From: DASQDN01 sp035630195
GTDB taxonomy: Bacteria > Acidobacteriota > Terriglobia > Bryobacterales > Bryobacteraceae
Reading direction: 5' to 3'
DNA length: 13,348 nt
Assembly: GCA_035630195.1 (NCBI GenBank)
Contig: DASQLD010000299.1
Location: 1-13,348, forward strand
The notes under the pieces are model-generated. The model did not search any database. It saw nothing but the letters and a program-made list of their open reading frames with translations, and was not told the DNA's origin. The translations under genes were made by a program, and so were the position numbers. Each line of letters begins with the position of its first letter. The first letter of the stretch is position 1. Shown here in pieces: positions 1 to 7,618 of the stretch.

Positions 1-455
1 TGGGGTGTCACTTCGCGCTTGACCTTCCCCGGCACGCCCATCACGAGGCTTCCGGGAGGAATCTGCATCCCTTCGGGGATCAATGCCCCGGCGGCAATGA
101 CCGAGCCTTTGCCGACACGCGCGCCGTTCAACACAATGGCGCCGATACCGATGAGCGACTCATCTTCGATCGTGCAGCCATGCAGCGTGACCGAATGGCC
201 AACGGTCACGCGATCGCCGATGACAGTCGGAAAGCCGGCCGCATCAGGGTCGGAGTGCTCGACATGGATGACGGAGTTGTCCTGGATACTGGTCTCCTCA
301 CCAATGCGGACATAGTTCACGTCGGCCCGGATCGTGACGTTGCACCACACACTCGAACGTTCGCCGACAACTACGTCGCCGATCACTTGAGCGCTGGTAT
401 CGATGTAACAGGAAGCGGCAATCTTGGGCACGATGCCGCGATAGGCGCGAATCAT
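1..455 (-). CDS. Gamma-carbonic-anhydrase-like hexapeptide-repeat protein (3' end outside window)
   Basis: A left-handed beta-helix protein of the gamma-carbonic anhydrase / YrdA / PaaY group, probably a cytoplasmic trimer binding a metal between subunits. The 151 visible residues start MIRAYRG at the ATG at 455-453 and show repeating hexapeptide steps (VIGDVVVGE, IGDRVTVGH, IGIGAIVLNGARVGKGS). The three histidines expected to hold the metal are H64 in SVIHVEH and H87 and H92 in GHSVTLHGC; the five-residue spacing of the last pair matches the family. The block VMGVPGKVKRE near the edge is the usual end of the helix, so only about 20-30 C-terminal residues should be missing. It is divergent from the sulfatase, with 43 bp between the start codons. 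Family assignment is firm. Real carbonic anhydrase activity is uncertain, because many YrdA-like proteins show little or none and some act on other substrates. Confidence 0.9.
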   Translation of the reverse strand, partial: MIRAYRGIVPKIAASCYIDTSAQVIGDVVVGERSSVWCNVTIRADVNYVRIGEETSIQDNSVIHVEHSDPDAAGFPTVIGDRVTVGHSVTLHGCTIEDESLIGIGAIVLNGARVGKGSVIAAGALIPEGMQIPPGSLVMGVPGKVKREVTP

Positions 456-498
456 GACAGCTGATTTCTCATGCTAGCACGCGATATGCTGACGGCAG

Positions 499-1821
499 AT
501 GAATCGACGTGACTTCCTGGGCATGATGGCCGCAGCCCCGGCGCTGGGGCAGTCGTCCGCTCAGCCGAACATTATTGTTATCCTCGCCGATGACCTCGGC
601 ATCGGTGATGTTAGTTGCTTCGGCGCCAAGGACATTAGGACTCCAAACCTGGACAAGCTGGCCGCCGATGGCGTTCGGTTTGCCAACTGGCATGCCAACT
701 CGCCGGTCTGTTCGCCGTCGCGGGCGTCGGTGCTGACGGGCAAGTATCCGCAACATGCCGGTATCCCGGAGATCCTGTTCTCCAGGCCCGACTTCGACGT
801 CCCCGGCCTCCGAAAGGGTGAGACGACCATCGCGACCGAGTTGAAGAAGCGTGGCTATCGTACCGCCGCAGTCGGTAAGTGGCATCTTGGCAGCGCCCCG
901 GCTAGCAAGCCGCGCGCGCAAGGGTTCGACGAGTTCTTCGGCTTCTACTCAGGCTGGACCGACTACTACTCGCATCGTTACTACACGCTCGGAGGTCAGC
1001 CGCTCTTCCACGACCTGTGGAGGAATGACGAAGAGGTCTGGGAGGAGCCGGCCTATCAAACCGAGCTGCTGGCGCGTGAGGCGAAGGCCTTCATACAGAA
1101 GCAGCGGTCGCCGTACTTCTTGTACCTCGCCTTCGGAGCGCCGCACTACCCGATGATGGCGCCGAAGCGGTATATTGACCGGCTGCCCGCGACGATGGAC
1201 CGCGACCGGCGAATGCATGCCGCTGTCGTCGAAGCGCTCGACGACGCAATCGGAAGCGTGCTCAGCGCCGCGAAAGGAGACACAATCGTCTTCTTCCAAA
1301 GCGACAACGGAGGCACGCGAGAGCTTCGCGCCGACCATCGGGGGCGGGAGTACTTCGGCAGCTCGAACGGCATCTATCGAGCTTCGAAAGGCAGCTTGTT
1401 CGAAGGCGGTACTCGTGTGCCCGCCATGTTGCGATGGCCCGGCAAGGTGCCGGGAGGGCAGGTATCGGAAACGGTCTGCATGGGCATGGACATCGCGCCG
1501 ACGCTTCTTCGAGCGAGTACGGGCTTCGACGGTATCGACCTGATGCAGCATCTTATGACGAAGACACCTTATCCCGAGCGGACCGTGTTCTGGGAGTACA
1601 AAGACCAGACGTGCGCGCGGCGCGAGCAGTGGAAGCTGGTCGTTGATCCGAACGAAGGTCTCGGCAAGCCGACGATACCGGGCGTGATGCTCTTCGATGT
1701 CGTGGCCGATCCGTCCGAGAAGAACAATCTCGCCGCTTCTCAGCCGGCGATTGTTCAGAGGCTGACAGAGGAACTTAAAGCTTGGAAAGCCCGCGGCTAT
1801 AAACAAGTCGCAAAGACGTAA
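499..1821 (+). CDS. Arylsulfatase family protein, TAT-exported
   Basis: A sulfatase (alkaline phosphatase superfamily) that hydrolyses a sulfate ester, probably on a polysaccharide or aryl sulfate in the periplasm. The N-terminus MNRRDFLGMM carries a twin-arginine signal (RRDFLG). The metal-binding DD is at D31-D32. The formylglycine site is C71 in CSPSR, the Cys-type signature that needs a formylglycine-generating enzyme. GKWHLG gives K127 and H129, GAPHYP gives H216, and SDNGG gives D269-N270. These cover the known catalytic and Ca2+ ligands in the right order. The C-terminal LFDVVADPSEKNNLA is the typical sulfatase end. At 440 residues it is a normal length with no lesion. No strong Shine-Dalgarno precedes the ATG at 499, but the TAT motif two codons later supports that start. 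The next gene follows after 34 bp on the same strand. Natural substrate unknown. Confidence 0.95.
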   Translation: MNRRDFLGMMAAAPALGQSSAQPNIIVILADDLGIGDVSCFGAKDIRTPNLDKLAADGVRFANWHANSPVCSPSRASVLTGKYPQHAGIPEILFSRPDFDVPGLRKGETTIATELKKRGYRTAAVGKWHLGSAPASKPRAQGFDEFFGFYSGWTDYYSHRYYTLGGQPLFHDLWRNDEEVWEEPAYQTELLAREAKAFIQKQRSPYFLYLAFGAPHYPMMAPKRYIDRLPATMDRDRRMHAAVVEALDDAIGSVLSAAKGDTIVFFQSDNGGTRELRADHRGREYFGSSNGIYRASKGSLFEGGTRVPAMLRWPGKVPGGQVSETVCMGMDIAPTLLRASTGFDGIDLMQHLMTKTPYPERTVFWEYKDQTCARREQWKLVVDPNEGLGKPTIPGVMLFDVVADPSEKNNLAASQPAIVQRLTEELKAWKARGYKQVAKT

Positions 1822-1855
1822 CAAATGGGTAATGCCCAACTCGTAGGATGACGCT

Positions 1856-2554
1856 ATGAAACACTTATTACTCTCTCTCGTTTCGCTGAGCGCTTGCTTC
1901 GCCGCGAGCCCGGTCGGCGACTGGAACGGCACGCTGAAAGCTTACGCGGACTTGCGGCTGACCCTCCATGTACAGCAGGAAGGCGGCGCTTACAAGGCAA
2001 CCATCGACAGCATCGATCAAGGCGCGAAGGGCATTCCAGTATCGAACGCCACGTTCGAAGGGAAGAAACTCAAGCTGACGCTCGATGTCATTAAGGCTAG
2101 CTATGAAGGAGACCTGTCCGATGACGGTAAGACGATCACCGGCAAGTGGTCGCAGAACGATGGCTCTATACCGCTGACGTTCTATGTTGCCGGTACTGAG
2201 CCGAAAGAGAAGCAGGCGCCGGATCAGTCATCAGCGACAGTGGCTCCGCTGCTGGGTGTATGGACTGGAGTGCTGGATACAGGGTCCAACAAACTGAACC
2301 TTCGTTTCACCCTCACTAAAGAAGACGACGGCCAGATCAAAGGCGCATTTGACAGCATCGATCAGCGCGCTAATGGCATGCCGATGAGTGGCATGTCTCT
2401 TGCGGGATCGAAATTCCACTTCGACCTTCGCGGAGTAGCCGGCTCGTATGACGGCGAAGTCAGTGACGGCAAGATCAAGGGAACCTTTAAGCAGGGTGGC
2501 GGGGAACTCCCGCTCGAATGGACTCAGTCGTCTTCCGGAACTCCAAAGCGATAG
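1856..2554 (+). CDS. Secreted protein of two tandem hydrolase-associated beta domains
   Basis: A 232-residue exported protein: signal peptide MKHLLLSLVSLSACFA, then two copies of one domain of about 90 residues. Copy 1 (about 21-110) runs from GDWNGTL through SIDQGAKGIP and SYEGDLS to GSIPLTF. Copy 2 (about 133-223) runs from GVWTGVL through SIDQRANGMP and SYDGEVS to GELPLEW. A Pro/Gln/Ser-rich linker (about 112-130) joins them. From family memory, this domain usually sits in front of secreted alpha/beta hydrolases or peptidases of Acidobacteria and Bacteroidetes. No hydrolase part follows here, and no catalytic GxSxG is seen. Start: ATG at 1856 with AGGAT upstream; it follows the sulfatase by 34 bp and may be cotranscribed. 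The last 31 bp overlap, on the other strand, the remnant end of a decayed response regulator. Function unknown; ligand binding is a guess. Confidence 0.85.
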   Translation: MKHLLLSLVSLSACFAASPVGDWNGTLKAYADLRLTLHVQQEGGAYKATIDSIDQGAKGIPVSNATFEGKKLKLTLDVIKASYEGDLSDDGKTITGKWSQNDGSIPLTFYVAGTEPKEKQAPDQSSATVAPLLGVWTGVLDTGSNKLNLRFTLTKEDDGQIKGAFDSIDQRANGMPMSGMSLAGSKFHFDLRGVAGSYDGEVSDGKIKGTFKQGGGELPLEWTQSSSGTPKR

Positions 2555-3177
2555 CCGATGTCCCTCACTTATGGATATAGGCCGGATGACGTGGATCCAC
2601 GCTCCGGCCTGTGAACATGATCGAGTTACCCCAGACTGTCCGCAATATCATCCCTCGTTAGCGCCCTTCCGGCCCGCGATACGAAGTATTCCAGCAGCTT
2701 GAACTCCTTAGCCGTGAGTATCACTTCTTCGCCGCCACGATAAAGTTTGTGGGCTACCGTGTCCAGTTCGAGGTCTCCGAAACGGGAAGTATCTGCCGGC
2801 TTTTGTGAGCCTCGCCTTCGCAGGAACGCATTCACGCGAGCCATCAGTTCTCGGATTCGGAAAGGCTTGGTGACATAGTCGTCGGCGCCGAGATTCAGAC
2901 CGAGGATGACATCTTCTTCCTGCCCTCTCGCCGTGAGCATGATGATCGGGACATCACTGCCCGACTCGCGAGTCGCTCGGCAGATCTCATAGCCGTTGAC
3001 CTTCGGCAGCATGATGTCGAGCAGGATGACATCGGCGGAACCGGCTAAAGCGCGATCGAGGCCGGCCTCACCATCAACGGCTGTCTCGACGACGAAGCCC
3101 TTGGCGGCAAAGTTGTCCTTCAATCCGCGCAGTAGCACGGGGTCGTCTTCGATGATGAGGATGCGATTGCCAGTCAT
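2524..3177 (-). pseudogene. OmpR-family response regulator with destroyed DNA-binding domain
   Basis: The receiver domain is intact (start ATG 3177-3175): acidic pocket D11-D12, phosphoacceptor D54 in LLDIMLP, T82 and K104 (DYVTKPF). A linker and the first part of the winged helix follow (LTAKEFKLLEYFVSRAGRALTRDDIADSLG), then a TAA at 2628-2626. The lost part continues in other frames: TGG GGT AAC gives WGNSIMFTGRSVDPRHPAYIHK, then V-RDIGYRFGVPEDD ends at 2526-2524. Complete family members have about 13 more residues between RSVD and the Pro-rich wing, part of the recognition helix. The gene therefore shows a 2-nt loss near 2635, an internal deletion near 2592 and a 1-nt loss near 2563. The open part is about 183 residues against the usual 225-230. 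The start overlaps the kinase stop as ATGA, so the pair was translationally coupled. The product could still take phosphate but should not bind DNA normally. Sequencing error is possible for the small indels, less so for the missing helix. Confidence 0.85.
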
Positions 3178-4788
3178 GAGTTCACGCAAGGCACGGCCAC
3201 CTTGAATGTCGTCCCTTCTCCTACACGGCTATCGAGCGATACGGTTCCTTTGTGAGCTTTGACGATGAACTTCACGATGCTCAGTCCTAAACCACACCCG
3301 CCTTGGGATCTGGCGAGACGGCTGTCTACCTGGTAGAAGTCTCGAAACACCTTGGATGCTTCTGACTTGGGAACCCCAATACCATTGTCTTTGACTTCGA
3401 AACAGACATTGCCGTTGTTTTGGAATGCGCGCAAGTCGATACGCTTCTCGTCCGGCGTGTACTTGTATGCGTTATCGAGCACGTTGAGTAGAACCGTTGA
3501 CAGAGCGCCGGGGTCGGCGTGAATCGGCGGCAAATCGGAGGCGACGTCTACGGTGATACACGCAGCTCGTTCGGCGAAGGCTTCGACGGCCCGATCGACA
3601 ACTTCCGACGCGCTGACTTGATCGAACCGGAAGTTGTAGCGGTTGCGCTCCAATCGCGAGAAAGCGAGGAAGTTCTCAATCATCTGGGTGAGTCGAGTGT
3701 TCTCGCGGTCCATCAATTCGAGATACTCACGCGTGCGCTTGGGTTCGAGCTCGTCCGCCTGGAGAAGCGTATCGAGCAGCAGACGAATCGAGGCGAGCAG
3801 CGTTTTCAACTCATGGGAGACTGTAGCGACAAGGTCGGACTTGAGGTTCGCCAGACGCATCTGCCGATGTATAGCTCTGCCGGCAACAGCCGCGAGTACG
3901 GCAAGCAGCACGAGCGCTCCGGTCCAGACGTATAGCCCCAATTGCCGTGATTCGATTCTGCGGCAGTGTTTGAGCGGCGATAAAACCTTCGACATGTTTC
4001 TTGACCGACTCCGTGCGAAGCAGTCCTATGACCTGTCTGGTTTGCGAGCCGATAGACCAAACATCCTTTAATCCCGAGGGCCTTAAAACGCTGTCAAATG
4101 CGCGGGCTACTCCGGTTTCTACTAGCTGAACCGCGAGGTCTTCGGCTTCCAAAGTTGGGTATGAACCTAACTTCATTGTCCGCATTGAGTTTGCGCGATA
4201 GTCATTCAGCAAGCGAGTCAACTTCTCTGCCGTCCTGGTGCGACGGCCGTCGCATGGCGAAGAGAGTTGAACCGCCATCAGCAGCGCGTCTCCCGCTATC
4301 GATCGAGCTTGCGCATCGAGGGCGGAGTCAAGACCAGGAGGGAGAAAGCGGTCAAATATGATCGACGCCGCCTTAGTTTTATCGCCCGCCTGCCGGAGAG
4401 ACCGCGCCTCGCCCTGAACGGCAAGAGCAGTATTGTCCGGAGCGGCGATCGAGGCCGTCTGTACAGCGGAAGGATAGATGACTTGGCCGTTTGCGTTGTA
4501 CAAGATGAGACTGTCAGCAAGCTTCTCATTCACTGCGTCGGCCCAGACTGCAGCAGGGGGACCGTCCTTGACGCGTTCGGCAAGTGTTAGCGACTGTTTA
4601 CGCCAAAAGTCGTCGAGGCGTTCCCCGACGACTTTCAACTGGCTGCGATAGGCGTCGGCAAGCTGCTGACGGGTAAGCTGACGTTGCTTTGAGATCGAAT
4701 CGTTGATGAGCCAAAGCAGACAGGCGGTCGGCAGCAGAACTGCTGCTAAGAAAAGACAGAGTACGAACCACAACCGCCTATCGTTCAT
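3174..4788 (-). pseudogene. Sensor histidine kinase, split by a frameshift before TM2
   Basis: The first frame (4788 down to about 3960) encodes TM1 (about residues 6-27, WFVLCLFLAAVLLPTACLLW) and a periplasmic sensor region of about 245 residues. It continues out of frame to a stop at 3811. The second frame (from about 3957 to 3174) encodes TM2 (LYVWTGALVLLAVLAAVAG), the dimerisation/H-box, N-box (NVLDNAYKYTP), G1 (DNGIG), F-box and G2 (GGCGLGLS) of a HATPase. The frames join near 3950-3970. Homologues I recall carry an extra stretch before TM2, so a deletion there is suspected but not shown. The H-box reads SHELKTLL where families have SHELKTPL: the conserved Pro is a Leu (CTG at 3800-3798). 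ATG at 4788 overlaps the upstream stop as TAATG, and the stop overlaps the regulator start as ATGA. The kinase half alone could be made only by internal initiation. Confidence 0.85.
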
Positions 4789-6113
4789 TACTGTAGCCGG
4801 GCCGTCTCGATTACCTTGTCGAACTGAGCCTTCATCGTGTTGAGGTCGGCTGCCGGGAATCGGGCGAAGAGCACCATGCCTTTCGTGTCCTGCTTGAGTA
4901 TGGTGACGTACTCGACCATGGCTACCTTGTTTTTCTCAAAGTCGGCGAGTACCGAGATCGCTTCCGCGCCATTGATGGACCGCGTTTGCCAGCTATCGGG
5001 TCGCGGGGTGTAGCCTTTTAAGCCGTTTGGCCGCTGCTTTAGCTTCTCTTCCATATCCGTTCGGAGATCGCGGGTAATTTTACCGGCCCAAAGGAGGCAG
5101 TGGCACTTCGCTTCGGGGTCCATGATGAGCGCATTGGTGAAGTCTCTCGCCGGGGTCATTTCCGCCTTCATGACCTTCCACGGCGAGTTCACCGAGATGG
5201 AAACGTTCTGCTCGTCATCGCGGAAGTTGATGACGCCGCCATCGATGCGTGTGATCTCATCGAGCTCGCCGACGATACTATTCATCTCCATTTTTGACGA
5301 TGTATCGATGAGAGTCATTCGATATCCAGAACGTTTGCTGGATGGGGCTCAACTCTACTTTGAATGTCCGGAAATTCCCAGCGGGCGTTTGGATTTCCTC
5401 AGCCGCGGCGACCTCAATCGTGATGGACATGTTTGAGCCCGCCAGAGGGGATACTACGTCGATCTTCTGTTTGTAGCCCTCCGCGAGAGGCAGTCTGCGG
5501 AGCAGCGGAAGTACGCCCTCGTTGTCGATCGAGAGCGCCGTCAACTCAACCGGCTTGAGATCCTTGCCGTTCGCGTTGACACGGACCTGGCGGCTATCGT
5601 AAGTGAGCTTGTAATTGCCGACCATGCCGTGGCGGAACAGGGTCGCTCTAGGACGGAGTGTTTCGAGATCCGCTTCCATTCGGGAGAATTGATTAATCGC
5701 GCCGGTGTGCGTGCGCGAAGTCACTGTGACGGAGCTCGCGCCGGATTTCTCTATGGCATGAGTCCACATGCCGATCGGCATGCCCGTGGGCATTTTTCAG
5801 CTTGAGCTTGAGCATCTCGCCTTCAACCCAAGAAGGCGGGAGCAGTTTTAGGCTGGACGGCATCTGCTGGCGGGCGGCGGCGATGAGCTCTTTTTGTTCC
5901 GGATAGTCGGTGATGAGCTGCTTGCGCGGCTTGGGTCCGAGTGTCCGAGCCGAGCGCGATTACCTGCTGATAGATGCGGATAGCGGCGTCAATATCGCCA
6001 ACCGTCTCCTGTGTGTAGATGCCTTTTTGCAGCAATTCTGCGGCGGATTGAGCGGATACCGGACACGCCAGGGCAAGAAAGCCGAATAGCGCGATCGTGA
6101 TTAGCTTTTGCAT
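4788..6113 (-). pseudogene. Secreted TPR plus DUF3108-like protein, broken into four frame segments
   Basis: One former gene of about 440 codons. Segment 1 (6113 to about 5922): signal peptide MQKLITIALFGFLALACPVSA, then TPR-like SAAELLQKGIYTQETVGDID. Segment 2 (about 5922-5795): TPR end KQLITDYPEQKELIAAARQQ and LLPPSWVEGEMLKLKLK. Segment 3 (5793-5293): MPTGMPIGMWTHAIE, then INQFSRMEADLETLRPRATLFRHG and the beta-rich DUF3108-like body ending QQTFWISNDSHRYIVK. Segment 4 (5291-4788): MEMNSIVGELDEITRIDGG to the C-terminal domain ending FDKVIETARLQ. The joins need a deletion of roughly 20 codons with frame change near 5922 and one extra A in each of two A5 runs (5793-5797 and 5291-5295). A strong GGAAGGAAGG ribosome site lies just upstream of 6113. 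It was the first gene of the operon with the kinase and regulator, so it may have been an envelope partner or target of that system (inference). Confidence 0.8.
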
Positions 6114-6152
6114 TTTCCTTCCTTCCTTTCATATCAAAGCTACGAGTCCGGT

Positions 6153-6168
6153 GTTACCGCTTCGTTAC
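6153..6168 (-). promoter_or_regulatory. GTAAC direct repeat, candidate OmpR-type operator
   Basis: Read on the minus strand, GTAAC-N6-GTAAC gives two half-sites exactly 11 bp apart, the spacing that OmpR/PhoB-type regulators use for tandem binding. A third GTAAC lies farther upstream (6228-6232), within the shared octamer GTAACGAA. The repeat ends about 16 bp before a TGATAT element (6136-6131) that could be a poor -10, placing the repeat where an activator would replace the -35. It sits 40 bp upstream of the operon encoding the broken OmpR-type regulator. Role inferred only. Confidence 0.35.
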
Positions 6169-6338
6169 GCGTGCGTCCTTTGTAAGTCCTGATTGTGATC
6201 TCGAATGGAATCTATCGGGTCTTTTCGTTACCGTACTGCGCTGATGGCATTGTTAAGCTCGTCGTGCCATGAAGCGGATCGTCCTGCTGCTTGCTCTTGC
6301 GCCAAGGGGACGCGCGGCGGGGATATGGATTTCAATGC

Positions 6339-6374
6339 GGCTCACTAGCCGGCTCACTAGCCGTGTCACTAGCC
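6339..6374. repeat. Three tandem 12-bp repeats
   Basis: GGCTCACTAGCC occurs at 6339-6350 and again at 6351-6362, followed by the variant GTGTCACTAGCC at 6363-6374. Each full unit is itself a small inverted repeat (GGCT-cact-AGCC), and the junction forms the palindrome AGCCGGCT. The array lies just past the serine hydrolase stop (6382-6384), between that gene and the promoter region of the decayed operon. There is no T-run, so it is not a clear terminator. Confidence 0.8.
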
Positions 6375-6381
6375 ACGAACT

Positions 6382-7605
6382 TCAATCGGCGATCGCCTGG
6401 TAGAAAAGCGTCGAGAACTTGTCGAGCGTCGGCGAATCGAACGGCATGGATTGCAGAAAGAGAAGGGCCAGCGTTTTTTCTTTCGGGTCCATTGAGAAGT
6501 ATGTGGTGGCCGCTCCACTCCAGCCGAATGTTCCGACGGATCCGAGACGGGCGCCTTTTGCCAGATCGATCCGCACCGATCCACCGAGGCCGAAGCCGTC
6601 ACTGCCATCGCTATCTATGGATGGTTTGGACATATGGTTCAGATGATTCGCAGTCATCAACTCGACCGTTTTGCGGCTGAGGATGCGAACACCATCCAGT
6701 TGTCCGCCGTTAAGCAGCATTTGTCCGAACCGCGCGTAGTCGCCGATTGTCGAGTACAATCCCATGCCGCCATAAGGAACTCCCCGGTCGGTTAGGTCGA
6801 CTACCTGTGGAGGAGGAACCAGCTTTCCATCCTTCAGCGCGTACGTCTTTGCCAGCCGGGACTGTTTTGCGGCAGGCAACTGGAAAGTAGTGTCCTTCAT
6901 CTTCAGCGGTTCCAGAATTCGTTTCTGAACGAACTGGTCGAAGGAAATGTCCGAGACGACTTGCACTAGATAGCCGAGGATGTCTATGTTGATTCCGTAC
7001 TCGTATTTGTCGCCAGGGTGCGCAATAAGCGGAAGCTGCCCCACCTTAACGGCGAACTCTTTCAAATTGGCTACATCGAACAATTTGGAACGCCTGTAGA
7101 GCTCAGGTACGGCCGAATCGCCCCACGGGTAAGTCAGGCCGCTTGTATGTGTGAGCAGATGTTTGATCGTGATGGGCCGCGCAGCCGGAACAAGAACCGG
7201 ATTATCGGCTGTGCCGCTTTGATAAACCTTGAGGTCTTTCAGTTCCGGTATATACATATGTACCGGATCGCTGAGTTTCAGTTTTCCTTCTTCCAGCAGT
7301 TGCAGAACCGCGACACTCGTGACGATCTTCGTCATCGACCAGATACGGCAAATCGTATCCTTCTCCATCGGCAAACCGGCTTCAATATCCCGGTGACCGA
7401 ATGAGCGCCAGTCGGCGATTTTGCCGTTGCGAGCAATCAAAACGATCGCCCCTGCTTTCTTGCCTTCAGCAGTTAGCTTTTGAAATTCCTTGTGTAGACG
7501 CGCGAGCCTCTCGGAGGAAAATCCTTCCTTCTCCGGAGTTGATAGCGGCAGCGGCTGACTGAAGAGCAGGCCCGCAAAGACAACGAGAACTATCACGATT
7601 CGCAT
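6382..7605 (-). CDS. Class C beta-lactamase-fold serine hydrolase, secreted
   Basis: A 407-residue beta-lactamase/transpeptidase-like serine hydrolase of the esterase / D-peptidase type rather than a true AmpC. The N-terminus MRIVIVLVVFAGLLFSQ is a signal peptide. The nucleophile motif is S90-M-T-K93 (SxxK). HLLTHTSGL (149-157) is the typical conserved block, Y203-G-I-N206 before DILG replaces the Y-x-N motif, and W362-S-G364 stands for the third (K/H/W-x-G) motif. The domain is complete with no lesion. The ATG at 7605-7603 lies 13 bp after the cytochrome stop, so the two genes are very probably cotranscribed. Substrate cannot be told from sequence; ester or D-amino-acid peptide hydrolysis are the usual activities. 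Confidence 0.93.
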   Translation of the reverse strand: MRIVIVLVVFAGLLFSQPLPLSTPEKEGFSSERLARLHKEFQKLTAEGKKAGAIVLIARNGKIADWRSFGHRDIEAGLPMEKDTICRIWSMTKIVTSVAVLQLLEEGKLKLSDPVHMYIPELKDLKVYQSGTADNPVLVPAARPITIKHLLTHTSGLTYPWGDSAVPELYRRSKLFDVANLKEFAVKVGQLPLIAHPGDKYEYGINIDILGYLVQVVSDISFDQFVQKRILEPLKMKDTTFQLPAAKQSRLAKTYALKDGKLVPPPQVVDLTDRGVPYGGMGLYSTIGDYARFGQMLLNGGQLDGVRILSRKTVELMTANHLNHMSKPSIDSDGSDGFGLGGSVRIDLAKGARLGSVGTFGWSGAATTYFSMDPKEKTLALLFLQSMPFDSPTLDKFSTLFYQAIAD

Positions 7606-7618
7606 ACTATTTCTTATC

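Noticed and set aside
949..1932. Long minus-strand open frame (327 codons) opposite the sulfatase
   Set aside because: It lies fully antisense to a gene with all sulfatase motifs, its translation is rich in Arg/His/Ser with no domain, and such shadows are common in GC-rich coding sequence.
3519..4071. Overlapping plus-strand frames opposite the histidine kinase
   Set aside because: Low-complexity Arg/Ser/Glu translations mirroring kinase codons; the kinase motifs on the other strand are clear.
5278..5793. Reading segment 3 of the broken TPR protein as an independent gene
   Set aside because: Its start ATG lies inside an A5 run without a Shine-Dalgarno, and its N- and C-terminal continuations are present in neighbouring frames, so it is part of one broken gene.
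5291..5797. Programmed ribosomal frameshifting at the two A5 sites as the main explanation
   Set aside because: No stimulatory structure or rare-codon/stop context was seen at either site, and the same gene also has a deletion, which fits decay better.
6339..6374. 12-bp repeats as a CRISPR array or attachment site
   Set aside because: The repeats are adjacent with no spacers, only three copies exist, and no cas gene, integrase or tRNA is nearby.
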